64,000 nucleotides of DNA from Cyprinodon diabolis (GCA_030533445.1 CM060064.1:6865879-6929878), one strand, 5' to 3'. Numbered from the stretch's first letter, positions 1 to 12,074 are shown. A program made the numbers and translations. The notes: a model not told the origin generated them from the letters alone.

Positions 1-301
1 TATGTTAAGAAAGGAAAACATTAAACAGAGGAGGTGGACTCAGATTTCAGCTTTCTTAAGTCTAGAATACAGCAATACAGTTGATTCCTTCCCTCTATCA
101 TTGCAACCCCCACCCCATACAGGGGGACCAAAAACATCTCGCCTGTTCAGTCAGGGCAACAATTCCCTGTAACGACCCTCTTTCAGAGACATAGACAGGT
201 ATCCGGTATTACAGGCAAACAAAGAACTCAAACAAGATTCTTAAGGGGCGGACCCGTTGGTCCGGTTCAATTTGCATGTTTTCTAAGTCAAAACAACTCT
301 A

Positions 302-1522
302 CACTCACCGGCCACTTTATTAGGTACCCCATGCTAGTAACGGGTTGGACCCCCTTTTGCCTTCAGAACTGCCTCAATTCTTCGTGGCATAGATTCAACA
401 AGGTGCTGGAAGCGTTCCTCAGGGAGTTTGGTCCATATTGACATGATGGCATCACACAGTTGCCGCAGATTTGTCGGCTGCACATCCATGATGCGAATCT
501 CCCGTTCCACCACATCCCAAAGATGCTCTATTGGATTGAGATCTGGTGACTGTGGAGGCCATTTGAGTACAGTGAACTCATTGTCATGTTCAAGAAACCA
601 GTCTGAGATGATTCCAGCTTTATGACATGGCGCATTATCCTGCTGAAAGTAGCCATCAGAAGTTGGGTACATTGTGGTCATAAAGGGATGGACATGATCA
701 GCAACAATACTCAGGTAGGCTGTGGCATTGCAACGATGCTCATTTGGTACCAAGGGGCCCAAAGAGTGCCAAGAAAATATTACCCACACCATGACACCAC
801 CACCACCAGCCTGAACCGTTGAAACAAGGCAGGATGGATCCATGCTTTCATGTTGTAGACGCCAAATTCTGACCCTGCCATCCGAATGTCGCAGCAGAAA
901 TCGAGACTCATCAGACCAGGCAACGTTTTTCCAATCTTCTATTGTCCAATTTCGATGAGCTTGTGCAAATTGTAGCCTCAGTTTCCTGTTCTTAGCTGAA
1001 AGGAGTGGCACCCGGTGTGGTCTTCTGCTGCTGTAGCCCATCTGCCTCAAAGTTCGACGTACTGTGCGTTCAGAGATGCCCTTCTGCCCACCTTGGTTGT
1101 AACAGGTGGTTATTTGAGTCACTGTTGCCCTTCTATCAGCTCGAACCAGTCTGGCCATTCTCCTCTGACCTCTGGCATCAACAAGGCATTTCCGCCCACA
1201 GAACTGCCGCTCACTGGATGTTTTTTCTTTTTCGAACCATTCTCTGTAAACCCTAGAGATGGTTGTGCGTGAAAATCCCAGTAGATCAGCAGTTTCTGAA
1301 ATACTCAGACCAGCCCTTCTGGCACCAACAATCATGCCACGTTCAAAGTCACTCAAATCACCTTTCTTCCCCATACTGATGCTCGGTTTGAACTGCAGGA
1401 GATTGTCTTGACCATGTCTACACGCCTAAATGCACTGAGTTGCCGCCATGTGATTGGCTGCTTAGAAATTAAGTGTTAATGAGCAGTTGGACAGGTGTAC
1501 CTAATAAATTGACCGGTGAGTG
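302..1522 (-). mobile_element. Intact Tc1/mariner element, DD36E (Incomer-like)
   Basis: This is a 1221-bp element flanked by TA on both sides (300-301 and 1523-1524), the standard Tc1/mariner target duplication. Its short inverted ends start with CACTCACCGG and run into a TTTATTAGGTAC-like block. The two ends match over about 28 bp with a few differences. It contains one uninterrupted transposase gene on the minus strand, in the same orientation as vps13b. The 36-residue gap between the second and third catalytic residues points to the DD36E group described in animals, rather than the usual DD34E Tc1 group. It is the best preserved transposon in the window. Confidence 0.92.
334..1374 (-). 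CDS. Tc1/mariner transposase, full length (346 aa)
   Basis: The protein would excise and reinsert its element at TA sites. The start [13 protein letters not shown] is followed by a paired helix-turn-helix region (about residues 10-115; [19 protein letters not shown] is a clear HTH). The catalytic domain shows D155 in WSDESRF, D246 in QQDNAPCH and E283 in [12 protein letters not shown]. There are 36 residues between D246 and E283. The ATG at 1374-1372 is the only sensible start and the frame stops with TAG just inside the left terminal repeat. One possible defect is VMVWVIF, where I would expect VMVWGIF, because the glycine after VW is usually conserved in this group. Whether the enzyme is active cannot be judged from the sequence. 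Confidence 0.95.
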   Translation of the reverse strand: MGKKGDLSDFERGMIVGARRAGLSISETADLLGFSRTTISRVYREWFEKEKTSSERQFCGRKCLVDARGQRRMARLVRADRRATVTQITTCYNQGGQKGISERTVRRTLRQMGYSSRRPHRVPLLSAKNRKLRLQFAQAHRNWTIEDWKNVAWSDESRFLLRHSDGRVRIWRLQHESMDPSCLVSTVQAGGGGVMVWVIFSWHSLGPLVPNEHRCNATAYLSIVADHVHPFMTTMYPTSDGYFQQDNAPCHKAGIISDWFLEHDNEFTVLKWPPQSPDLNPIEHLWDVVEREIRIMDVQPTNLRQLCDAIMSIWTKLPEERFQHLVESMPRRIEAVLKAKGGPTRY

Positions 1523-1830
1523 TATGTTTTTGGTCGACTCTATAAAGCCTCAAACTCTATTTCTAACTTTGAAAAAGCTTCCTCGATGGGAAGTGGAATT
1601 GCTTCAAACTTTTAAACAAAGTCCAGTGTGTGGTTTTTTAACTTTTTTTGATAAGACTATGACCTGGATGACTGAGAATCTTGACCAGCATAAAGAAAAA
1701 AGGAAAAATGCAATTTGAAAAGCATACAATTCATAAAACTCAAACAGAAAAATAAAAATTTGAACATATATATAACAATAAAATCCGGGGAAAAAACAGT
1801 AAAGATACTGTTGAAAATTTTCTTTCCATC

Positions 1831-1935
1831 AAGACGTTTCATTTCTGGATTGCCTTTCTTTATTTCTTTTCAAATTTCTATTTATAGGGCCCTTTTTTTT
1901 TGCCTGCAACAAAATTGGAACAAAACTCACTCTGC
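1831..1935 (+). repeat. Dispersed ~100-bp repeat, copy 1 of 4
   Basis: It shares a string of blocks in fixed order with 11775-11870, 24620-24722 and (reversed) 53124-53222: tttcatttctggattgc, a 'ccatttacaaaa' region, then 'aacaaaattcactcc'. This copy has diverged in the middle. Family unknown. Confidence 0.55.
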
Positions 1936-2015
1936 AAATAAGAAAACAAAAAAAAAAAACAACAGTAAGTAAACAGCTGGTTACAAAGATGAGAACATGA
2001 CATGGTTTCTGGTAC

Positions 2016-2125
2016 CTGTTGCTGCTTCCTGCTGCTCCCTCTGTGAGGCTGATACAGTAACCATGTGCAGATGATTGGGTCCACATTTACAGCTATGCCC
2101 TGGACACTGACCAGTAGGACCGCAC
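2016..2125 (-). CDS. vps13b: vps13b internal exon (third of three)
   Basis: This 110-nt exon encodes AVLLVSVQGIAVNVDP followed by a TWLLYQP block and a basic, glutamine-rich end (RKQQQ). I recognise it as the VPS13B segment that follows the 50-kb exon. The acceptor is tttgtctttcag|GT and the donor ACAG|gtacca. It starts with two bases that complete the split glycine codon from the previous exon and ends in phase 0. The preceding intron (2126-49895) is therefore about 47.8 kb. No later exon was found in positions 1-2015. The intact Tc1/mariner element at 302-1522 lies in that next intron, about 490 bp past this donor and in the same orientation as the gene. Confidence 0.92.
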
Positions 2126-2594
2126 CTGAAAGACAAAAAACAAAGGAAAACATGTCATAAATCAAGCATAACGGGGAAAAAATAAGATAAACATAAATTC
2201 TTTACATCTGCAGATTAGCTTTGCAGTGGTTTGATAATGTTACCATAAAAGCAAAGATAAAATATCCGTAATAAAAGTAAACCTAGACCAAACCAATCTA
2301 TTTTGTTATTAGAAGGGTTGAGGAGTAAAATAAAGATTCCTAATAAAAGAATCAGTGTATGATAATAAGCGAAAGTGACCCAGATCGTGGATGTTTTTCT
2401 TTTTTTGTAGTGCAGGTCATGCTGGGCTTCATGGACCTGCTGCCGAGTATCAAGCAGGCTTGTAGGAGTGAAGCTAGAAGCGCAGTTTGTTTCAATTTCG
2501 CTGTTCAAAGTGGTATCACACTAAGCCAAGAATAACATTTTCTTTTGATAAATTTCAATGAAACTCGAGACTTTCATTGCATTTTGGTCTACTC

Positions 2595-3074
2595 TTAAAA
2601 AAAAAAAAGACTCTTGATCAACAATAAGCAGGCCCTGAGGTAATGCATTAGGATCATATTAATAATGATTCCCATGCCGGCAGGATTAGTAGAGGCTCTC
2701 TGGCTCGCTGTGGAATGTCCCGGCATGACGATAGGAGGATGTTTTTGCTCTAGAAAGACTTTCATCAGTTTAACGGAGCTTTGGATTAAACTCCTGATGT
2801 TCTGTTTCAGATCCTGTTCAGGCATCATGGGCTGAACTGCAGGGAGAATGAACAAGTCTGTCTTCTTACCTCCAACTAAGCCTGACTGCCTGTAGCACAT
2901 TTTACTGTAGTTAAACCCTGGAAACGCTAACAGACACACATCCACATCTTTTTCAAACACTAGCTCTCCAGGTTGGTTTTCTAGGTTCCATTTCTGTTTG
3001 TGAACATCATCTGGTCTGTTCCTGTTTGGCTGTGACTCCATCCTGGAGATAAATAGCTGTGCTGCTGCTATCAA
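2595..3074 (-). other. Unidentified open frame (159 codons) in the large vps13b intron
   Basis: This is an open frame on the vps13b strand with a mixed, protein-like composition around MESQPNRNRPDDVHKQKW and GELVFEKDVDVCLLAF. I recognise no domain or family. Its downstream end runs into T-rich sequence (KSLFFF). It sits just before a LINE-tail repeat at 3.09-3.52 kb and may be part of an older mobile element. No clean splice pair was seen, so I do not claim it as a gene. Confidence 0.2.
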
Positions 3075-3089
3075 AGACTTTGTTTATAG

Positions 3090-3520
3090 ATATTGGAGCT
3101 CTGTTTGTTTTTCAGTGTAGTCCTGTTTCTCTGACTGTGACTGGCTGGATGTGCTCTCCTCATCCTCTTACATGGGAGTTGGCTCGGAGCTCGTCTGCCT
3201 GGCTGTGTGTTTCCTGGACGCCGCCGCCTTTTACAGTTGCTTTTTGTATCCCAGTCGGCCTCAGCTGATGGCCGCTCTCACTGAGCCTGGTTCTGCTGGA
3301 GGTTTGTTCCTGTTAAAAGGGGTTTTTTCCTCTCCACTGTCGCTATAAGCATGCTTAGTATGAAGGATTGTCTTTGAGTCAATAAGCCGATGCAATCAAC
3401 TGGTTTTCCTTAGGTAAAAACTTTGAACCAATTTGACCGTATGATCTGGTTGAATTGTCTCTGTAAAGTGCGTTGAGATGGCGTGCATTGTGAATTGGTG
3501 CTATATAAATAAACTGAAGG
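3090..3520 (+). repeat. LINE-tail-type retroposon, longest copy
   Basis: This is a common fish repeat whose 3' part reads 'ctgttaaaagg', 'ctccactgtcgctat', 'gatgcaatcaactgg' and ends in a tgctatataaataaactga block. At least nine other fragments of the same family lie in the window on both strands. This copy extends farthest 5', through a tgactggctggatgtgctc block. The tail resembles that of a non-LTR retrotransposon. I cannot say which clade, or whether it is a SINE that borrows a LINE tail. Confidence 0.75.
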
Positions 3521-3838
3521 GCCACTCAGTGGAGCAGTGGGTAGCACTGCCGCTTTGCAGCAAGTAGGTTCTGGGTTCGATTCCCCGCCCAAGGTTTTTC
3601 TGCACAGAGTTTGCACGTTCTCCCTGAGCATGCTTGATTTCTATCTAGGTAGTTGGGCTTCCTCCCACAGTCCATAAACATTAGGTTAATTGTCTTCTCT
3701 AAATTCTCCTTAGCTGTGAGTGTGTGTGCGTGAATGGTTGTTTGTCCTGTTTGTCTCTGTGTTGCCCTGCGATGGACTGGCGACCTGTCCAGGTTGAACC
3801 CCGCCTCTCAGCAGCCTGCTTGGGATAAGCGTGTCAGG
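3521..3838 (+). mobile_element. tRNA-derived SINE
   Basis: An internal pol III promoter is visible: an A-box-like block tggagcagtgggtagcac at about 3530 and a B box ggttcgattcc at 3574-3584. A long body follows (cttcctcccacagtcc, then gcgatggactggcgacctgt) and ends near gggataagcgtgt. It starts immediately where the LINE tail ends. A second copy lies on the minus strand at 27.7-27.94 kb. Its 3' end is related to the 94-bp insertion at 42073-42166. Confidence 0.8.
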
Positions 3839-6469
3839 AAATTGACACTCTTGCATTTGAAGAGTTTATATAAACATCCCTATTTCCAGATGTAATGTCA
3901 GGTTTTCCAATGGCCTTCTTTTAAATTCTCGCCTAAACCTGTCCTTATCCAGTCCTTCATCTTCTTACCCAAGTTTAGTATATTTTATAATTATAAACTC
4001 GCTTTTGCATCAATATTTGTAAATTCCTTTATTCCTCTACACATACTTATCTTTCATAAGTTATGACTCACGTTCTCTTCCTGACAAGGAAGTATAGCTC
4101 AAAAGTGTGGCTTTAACTTTTATACCACATTGTGGCTGCTTAATAGGCTTTGGCTGTGGCTACAGAGCTGAGGTTTGACTTCAAGCAGTTTCATCATCAC
4201 TTTAGGACAGCGTGCGCATCATGGAACCCAAAAGGACTGGGAAGAGGCTGGGTAGTAAAGATGTTGTTTAATGAAATGATTTTCAACTGTGGTCTTTGGG
4301 ATGCAGTGAGCCCAGTTTATCACATTTAGCCCAATCAGCAGAAATGAAGCACAGGACAATAAATTACAGCAGCCAGCAAAGGCATCCATCCATGGTCTAG
4401 GAAAATACTCGTCTTAATTGCTGCCTATTTATACACAGCGTCTTTCTGACAAACATGCAGCCAGATAATTTTCTATGTTGCATCTACTGCTGAAAAAAAT
4501 AACCTCTCAAAAAGCTGTTTTTCTTGTGTTATCTTTACTCGTTTAGTCCATGTTTTAAAGATTGAAAGGCCGCAGCAATCTACTGCATACTTTTTCTTCT
4601 CGTTTTATCACTACTTTGACATGAGTGACAAATCCTTTGAAGCACAAAGCACCATGAAAGGGCCTTGCATGCCTAAAAGGTGACCTCGACAGCAGGCCGA
4701 CTGTTGTTTTTGTCCCTCCAAGCTAGCAGGGTGGTATATGGGTAATTACACACAAGTGATGACAATGATAACAAAGGTGTTTTTCTTGCTTCTTAAGTAA
4801 TTCCTGAAGAGAAAATAAAAACAAAATTGCACAGTGGCCTAGACTTTGAAACTATGAACCGGTGACTGCTGTATGAAAATAAAGCAAGCGTCAGGTTGCC
4901 CGTGGTGCTCATTAATGTCAAAGGTGTTGTTGTGTTTTCCGCAGTGGTAAAATAGTAGTAGAGTTAAAAGAAACAGGGGGAGCTGCTCGTGTTGTTTTAC
5001 GGCTCTGTGACATCAGGCTGCTCATGGCCTCAGGCTACATAGATAGGTCAAACCAGTAGACTTATCTCAACTCATATCAACTTCTTTCTCCAAGTCAGTC
5101 GTCAAGGAAATCTAGGAGCTATAAAGCTTTTAAGTTTGCTGTGGGTTTGTGTGCTTAAACAGGTAACACAACTTATTGAGGACATATTTGAGAATAGAAT
5201 ATGTCTGTTTTGTTTAACTGCAACCCTGAAATTTAAGGAATTTGGAGCTCTTAGGTTAGAGCAAGTTCAAAACCATGTCCCTTATTTAGCGCCAAAGTTC
5301 TGATTGGGGTTATAAAGGGCGCAACCTTCCAATTAGAGGGCCATGACCTCCACGGTAAGCAATGGGTAGAGACACATAGGAGCTGCTTCTGAACCCCAAC
5401 TGCCCCCCAGGCAGATTCCTGGAGGTGGGGGGAAATTTTTTTCTTTTTTTTTTTTCTTGTTGTCCCAGCCAGCTAATCGCCCCCTCAGTATCGCTTCAAT
5501 GTTGGATGTGAGGCAACACAGGGACTGTGCGTCCACCTTCTCTAACAGAAAATAAATAAATATAGCCCAGCCCGTGTCAGCCAGATGACTTCTGACAGGT
5601 TTGGTTAATTTCTAAGCCAAGTAGCAAAACAAAACATTACGCCAGCGAGCAGAGCATACACCGCCTTTAATTACTTTTCCGATGAGCTCATGACTTAAAG
5701 GTGTCCTGGAGCGAGCTATGCGGCTCGACAGGTGTTCTGCTTATGAGTGTGTAGGTGTAGCCATACGGGTAATTGTCTGTGTGTGAGAGAGACAGAATGT
5801 AAGTAAAAAATGGAACTGCTGACACCATTACAAAGGGACTCAGCTGTGTGTGGGTGTCTGGCAAAGATCGCAGTGTGAGGTTGTGTGTATATATTGGTGA
5901 TGAACAGATTTTTATATATACATACACACAAAATTGTGTCTTAATATTCTCTATCACTAATGTCACACAAACATACCACAGAAACCAAGGGGCTCAGGAA
6001 GGACACCGACAGTTTGACTGGAAACAGACCCTGCTCTATGTAAAGCCAGCTCTCTTTCTGGACTTATTTAATACGCTACACAAGATCCTGATATATAATG
6101 TAGGTGTATGTATATGTAGAGAGGTGGGAAGGTTAGCAGCCTACATTGGCTTACACATGTTTTCACATCTTTAAGTATGATGGAACAACAAGGGCTCGCA
6201 GCTGCAAGGGTAGGAAAAAAAAATCTTTGGTTACCCTGCTTCTAAAGGTTTAGGCTCCTTACTATGATACCTTACAAGAACATTTTTAAATACCATCCAA
6301 ACACACACACATATATGTGTATATATATATATATAAGTAAAAGAATGAAAGACCGATACTGCTTTTCAAACATGCCTCAACAAAATAACTTTAGAAAAAT
6401 AAACCAATGAAACAGGAATAAACAAAAAATAATGGTCTAGAAAAGAGTGAAAATGTGATCAAAGGAGTA
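3839..6469. other. vps13b intron, no recognised gene
   Basis: AT-rich intronic sequence. It holds a T-rich run at about 5440-5460 and a mixed CA/TA simple repeat at 6301-6337. The small open frames here have no recognisable motif. Confidence 0.7.
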
Positions 6470-7582
6470 AGTTAAATCAAGGTGTGAGCACTAAATAGTA
6501 TCACAGGTGTGTCCAATGTTATAATCAGTCAGTGGGCCTATATATAAGGCTACAGGTAGTTACTGTGCTGTTTGGTGGCATGGTACATACCGCACTCAAC
6601 ATGAACCACAGGAAGCGAAGGAAAGAGTCGTCTCAGGAAATCAGAAAGAAAGTTACAGACAATCATGTAAAAGTTAAAGGTTATAAGACCATCTCTAAGC
6701 AGCTTGATGTGCCAGATGAAGGTTGTGCTAACAGCCCAACACTCTACAGGACGCTTTGCATTTGCAAGAAAACACCAGGATTGGCAAGTTCCCCACTGGC
6801 CTCTCGTGTTCTCTACAGATAAAAGCAGCTTCACACTGAGCACATGCGACAGATGTGACAGAGTCTGGAGACACCATGGAAAGCGATCCGCTGCTTGCAA
6901 CATCCTTCAGCATGACCGGTTTGGCAGTGGGTCAGTAACAGTGGGGGGTGGCATTTCTTTGGAGGGCCGCACAGCCCTCCTTGTGTTCGCAAGAGGTAGC
7001 ATGACTACCATGAAGTACCGAGATGAGATCCTCACACCCTTTGTTAGACCATATGCTGGTGCAGTTGGCCCTGGGTTCCTCCTAATGCAGGAAAATGCTA
7101 GACGTCATGCAGCTGGAGTGTGTCAGCAGTTCCTGCAAGATGAAGCATAGAAGCTACTGGCTGGCCCGCCCATTCCCCAGACCTGAACCTGATTGAGCAC
7201 ATGTGGGACATCATGTCTCGACGTCACGATTCACCACAGACTGTGCAGGAGTTGCCAGATGGTTTAGTCCAGGTCTGGGAGGAGATCCCCCAGGGGACCC
7301 TGCGCCACCTCATCAGGAGCATGCCCAGGCCTTGAAGGGAGGTCATACAGGCACATTGAGGCCACACACAATACTGACGCCTCATTTTGACCTGTTTTAA
7401 TGGCATTACATCAAAGTTGGACCAGCATGTTTTGTGGGTTTTTTCTTTTACACATTAACTTTGTGTGTGACTCAGATCCAGGCGATCCAATTGAAGGTTT
7501 TTGAGTGATTCTGCTGTCAGCACATTCAACTGTGTACAGAAACAAAGTATTTAAGTTAAAATACTTTCTTGATTCAGTGTAT
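6470..7582 (+). mobile_element. Chimeric, dead Tc1-type element
   Basis: The first part (about 6470-6710) matches the leader and helix-turn-helix start of one DD34E Tc1 family. Landmarks are a 'gggcctatatataaggctac' leader and a peptide containing RKRRKESSQEIRKK and GYKTISKQLDVP. From about 6720 the sequence is the middle and 3' end of a different Tc1 family (CDRCDRVWRHHGKR, GISLEGRTALLVF). The 3' untranslated part runs to about 7582, where the terminal inverted repeat should be but is missing. The left terminus is also not recognisable. The join may be a recombination product or an insertion followed by deletion. Confidence 0.75.
6601..7337 (+). pseudogene. Tc1 transposase pseudogene spanning the chimeric join
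   Basis: The reading starts MNHRKRRKESSQEIRKK (HTH part) and changes family near 6710-6720. It continues in another frame through FSTDKSSFTLSTCDRCDRVW and GAVGPGFLLMQENARRHAAG. It stops at 7150 and resumes after a one-base shift with SPDLNLIEHMWDIMSR. The second catalytic aspartate is glutamate here (MQEN where QDN is expected). The VMVWGGI motif has also decayed. With several frame breaks, a catalytic change and most of the N-terminal DNA-binding region lost, it cannot encode a working enzyme. Confidence 0.8.
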
Positions 7583-10500
7583 TTGGATTTACTGTACAAT
7601 GACACTGCCATGCTGGAGGAACACAGAGTGCTCAACCAAAGGTTGGAGAAGATCAGCAAGCAAACTAGAATCAAAGGGAATCTTTGAACTGACAGGATGT
7701 TTGATTTCCACCGTTTGGGTCTGTGAGACATTAGAAAGTAGAAACTGAGCTTCAAACATTTTGTTTCTCCTGGTGTCCAAAGCTCTGCAGCCCGTCTGAG
7801 AGACGTTCTTCACGGTCCGATACAACGCAACGAGCTTCTCCTGGACCCATCAGTGTTTCCACCTCTTCCCACACCTCCATTTTGTTTTGTTTTTAAGCAG
7901 ATTTTCCTCCTGTATGATTTGCTGTTTTCTTTTTTCTCCAAACTGTCAGATTCAGTTTTTAACTTGAACAAAACGCTGAAACCTTCCAAAGGGTACCGAC
8001 TGGCCGGCATGGCATCTGCTGATGCTGAAATGTTAATTTTTTTTTCTTTAAACTACTAGTCTGATGCATTTTTCATTCATATTTATACATTGAAAAATTC
8101 ACACCAAATGAAAAAGAGGATGGATCTTTTGCAGGTACATGTATTTTAGGGGTTGAAGCTAAAAAAAGAAAGCTCTTGCCAAATGATAATAAAAATGAAT
8201 AAATATTCATGGAGAGGCAACTTCTGGTCAACTCCAAGTTTTTACTCATCCACTTTAGTTCCCCAACACTACAGACTTGTATGCTGTTTATTCCCTAATC
8301 CCAAAAAGAACAAAAAAAACATCTTGCTCACTCAAAACCACATCAATAGAAAATAATTCACGGCTGAGTGTGACCCAGTCATTTGTCAGCAAGATAGCTT
8401 GCCTTCTTAATGAGAGGGAAAACAGTCTAGGTCCTGATTGCATTAATGTATCATTACCATATCCATCACCAGCATTCAAGTGCACTGGGTGAACTCTAAT
8501 GGGCCCCATTGTAACATTAGGGGAACAAGGGAGACACTTTTGAGCTCATTAAAATAAATAGCCTTCTGCTTTCCCATAGAAAGCTAGAGTTGAGCAGAGT
8601 TACCTTGTAAAGGGGCTTATCGCTACCATCGTTCAGTTGTCTCTAAAGGCTTTCTCTGCAGTTCAAACCAAGTTCTCTCAATTTGTTATTATGGGTGAGG
8701 AAGAAAAGCAAAGTTAAGCTTCCATCTGAATGCAAGTTTTAGGTAAAGGTCTTTCACAGAAACAAGAAGAGTCAAAAATTATAATAGTTGGCATTTCCAA
8801 CAATAGCAGAAAATGAACACAGACTGATAGTTCTATCATTGTTGAGTCTGGAAATTACTTGGAATATGGGGAGTGGTAGACCTAGTAGCTGGGGCATAGA
8901 GCTTGTGAGTTTGAAACCCACTCCCACAGACTGCCACTGAGCAAAAGCCCTTAACCTGCTCCCTGGGCGCCCTTCACATGGTGGATTACATTGTGTGAAC
9001 AGAGGCCATCTAATGAGGACAGTCTTCTTGTCTTTGGAAGATACACAGGATAAGGACACATCCTGGAGCTGGACCGATAGAGGAGAGCTATCTGTAATCC
9101 TGAGGCATAGAGGCAAGAGGCACGAAGGTCAGGGCATGGATGGCGTGTCAGTTTTAGACACGAACAGCTAAGCAACCCCCTGTTGCAACACATAGACTCA
9201 TGAGGTATAGGAAGTAGGAGATGATTTGTTTGGGGCTCATTTTTGCCTGATGCCAACGCTTGCTGACGCTTTGAGCCCACAGCTGTGCCGACTCCAAGCA
9301 ATTTCTCTTTCCTGTAACGACCTGAACTGGAATAAACTCTGTTACTTTTTTACTCCTGTTTTTATAGCCCTGTTTATATGGTTTTACCCAGTTTGAGTTA
9401 AGAATAATTATACTAGGTAAGTTGCTCCCAGGAAAAGAACTGGAGGTGAAGTTCCGAGCCGCCTTCAGGGGAACCTAACTTCCTTATTGAACACTTAAAA
9501 GAAAAATAAATTTGAGTTTCTTTTCTTAAACAAACTACCTTTCCACCACATACTGAATAAAACCTTAAAACAAAAACAAAAAAAAGTTAGAGAAGAAAAT
9601 CGAGAGACCGAGGAACATTTTGTGATCTTAAATCTTACACCAATTTCTCTTCCCTCTTTTTCAAATTTTGTCTCCAAGGGGATTTTTTCCTCCAGTTTCC
9701 ATTCCTGCTATCCAACTCATCCTCTTCTTTCTTGCCACAGTAGATTGAAGATTACTCCTCTAAAAGACATAGTTTTTAAGTGGAAGCACATTTGAACCAT
9801 TTAGCAATTTGGTCTAATGGTTTCAGGATGAGGCATTTCAGCTGTGATGCAGGAACAAAGGAAATAAGACGATACTGTGTAATAAAATACCACTTATGAC
9901 TGGATATTTTTTCTTATTCACAAAACAGCTGCAAGCGTAAATAACATTCTTTGACACGTCATATCTATATTCTCTGTCTAGTACATAAATAATAAAAGAG
10001 GAAATTAATGATAATGCATTGTATGTCTCTGCCTGTGTGCCTGTTTTTGTTCTGAACCTTCAGAGAAACATTTCTTCTCCAATCCCTGTCCTGTTATTAG
10101 CTACCGTTGAATGAAGCCTTGGTTTACACACCCGTCACTGACAGCTCAAAGTAAAGGCCAAGTATTTGTTTTGATGTTGGAAGGGGTCAGTCCTGTCTGC
10201 ACAAACACTGGAGATAATTGGAAGTTGTTTATACATCACAACTGTATTTAATGCAGTTAGACATCACACACACGGTGCATCCTTTCAACTACACTTTAAG
10301 GATGCAGAGGCCACCTGCAGTACAGGACAGCTGTTCTACGTTAACTAACACACAAACGCAATGTTAGGTCAGCTATTCCAAACACGAGATCATTCCAAGA
10401 CTGTAAAGCAGCGGAGCAGGAGGAGGGGAGGGTGAGATGTGGGATGGACGGCATGAGGAGCACTCAGGAGGGGAAGACGACGATGACATCAAGGAGAGCT

Positions 10501-10684
10501 AAAGGTCAATGTTTCATCTGGATGGATACTGAATCAGCATTATCACAGTGTAGACTCACCGACTTATTTTCTGATTCTGAAAAGAATTTGAAACAGATGC
10601 TATAAATCATATTATTATCATTATTGCTCTAAAAGTATGGTGGCTTGAACACCACCAATAGGGCAGAACAAACATCGCAACTAT
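7583..10684. other. vps13b intron, no recognised gene or element
   Basis: No coding exon or repeat family was recognised. The stretch 8380-8640 is less AT-rich and has the dense mixed sequence look of a possible conserved non-coding element, which needs alignment to confirm. Confidence 0.6.
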
Positions 10685-11289
10685 GGCTATGATCACACTG
10701 CAGGCCTTGATGCTCAATTACGATTTTTTTGTGAAATCCGATTTTTTTGCGTTGCCGTTCACATTTCCAAATATATGCGACTTGTATGTGATCTCCTGTC
10801 TGAACTGCAGTTATGCAACGTAAGTGTTCTGCATGCGCAGTAGAGGACGCAATGACATCACAGGCCAGCGTGCTCTGTGTTTACGGAAGTTAACATGGAC
10901 CGTAGTGCCGGAGCACATCTAGCAGTCTTTCCCAACCATAAAAACACAATCTTTTCAAGATGGTTAAACATAAATACTGCTCTCCGCATCATCGTCCGCC
11001 ATGGTTGGTGTTTTTCTTGCCGCTTCTTCATAGCAAGACCCAGAATAGCGACTTCTGTTGGGTGTGAATGGCATTTAGGTCGGATGAAAGCATCCTGGCT
11101 GTTCAGACACAGGTCGCATTTGAAAAGATCAGATTCGTATCGGATTCAGGACCACAGAGCCAAGTGGCCTGGGTTGCATTGGAAAAAAATCGGATCTGTG
11201 TTGTTCAGACTGCCATGAAAAGATCAGATCCAGGTCGCATATGGGCCAAAGATTCGGATTTGGGTCACTTCAGGCTGCAGTGTGAAGCC
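10685..11289 (+). mobile_element. Non-autonomous DNA transposon, family A, copy 1
   Basis: A 605-bp element with inverted ends related to ggctacgttcacactgcag (both ends are diverged here). Internal sub-repeats of 'aaaagatcagat' and 'caggtcgcat' lie near the right end. A second copy in opposite orientation is at 33576-34127, and the two align along their whole length. No clear target duplication was seen. The architecture resembles hAT-like non-autonomous elements, but the superfamily is not established. Confidence 0.75.
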
Positions 11290-11696
11290 CATTTTGCAGC
11301 TAAAACACATTGCTAATTAACCAAAGGGTAATGATGTCATATTTTGTACGTTAAAATTGGCTGTATTAAACAGGAAGTGGATGTAGCAAACTAGGGTGGA
11401 CCACAGTTCAGCTGGTCTCCCAGGGTGATCATGAAGTATCGGTTATGTGATGCTTTATCTACAAAAAGTCACAGAAATATATTTTATTCAAGTTGTAAAG
11501 GTTTTTATTGACATATGTCTATAATTTGAAAAAAAATATATTGTTTTAATATTTTTAGCAGCAACATTGAATTGGTCATGAGCAACACTTTGCACTAGGC
11601 TTGAAGTGACAAGAATCTTTTCTGTAAAAAAATGAATTCGAAAAGAATCCAATTTTTAAAACTGGGTCTGAGAAAAGAAATTAAAAAAAAAAATAA

Positions 11697-11698
<2 letters not shown>

Positions 11699-11740
<42 letters not shown>
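11699..11740. repeat. (TA)n microsatellite
   Basis: An uninterrupted TA run of about 21 units, preceded by an A-rich stretch. Confidence 0.95.
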
Positions 11741-11746
<6 letters not shown>

Positions 11747-11774
11747 AAAGTTGCTCTAATCATTTCTTTTGATT

Positions 11775-11870
11775 ACGTTTTTCAAAGTTTTATTTCTGGA
11801 TTCCTTTTATTTTAAAGTTTCCATTTACAAAATGCGTTCTTTGCAAAAATAATGGAACTAAATTCACTCC
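11775..11870 (+). repeat. Dispersed ~100-bp repeat, copy 2 of 4
   Basis: Shows ttcaaagttttatttctgga, then ccatttacaaaatgcgttct, then 'aactaaattcactccatac', in the same order as the other copies. Confidence 0.65.
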
Positions 11871-12074
11871 ATACATCTTGTCAGATTGCAACACACGGAT
11901 TAAAACTTTGCCCCTTTAGTGATCTGTGATCCGCCCTAGTTTGCTACATCCACTTCCTTTTTAATACAGCCAATCTTAATGTAAAAAAAAAAAGACAGCG
12001 TTACTCTTTGGTTAATTTGCATTGCTTTTTTTTTTTTCAACATTTTAAAAGTTTGCCTAAATTTCGCAGAACAT

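Larger units (their letters stand above)
11290..12074. other. Intron with dispersed repeat copy and TA microsatellite
   Basis: AT-rich. A (TA)n tract of about 42 bp occupies 11699-11740. Copy 2 of the dispersed ~100-bp repeat follows at 11775-11870. The rest is unassigned. Confidence 0.7.

Noticed and set aside
428..1272. Several plus-strand open frames across the first element
   Set aside because: They are antisense shadows of the intact transposase on the minus strand.
3571..3590. tRNA gene suggested by the B box
   Set aside because: The B box belongs to the tRNA-derived SINE; no complete tRNA cloverleaf can be formed around it.
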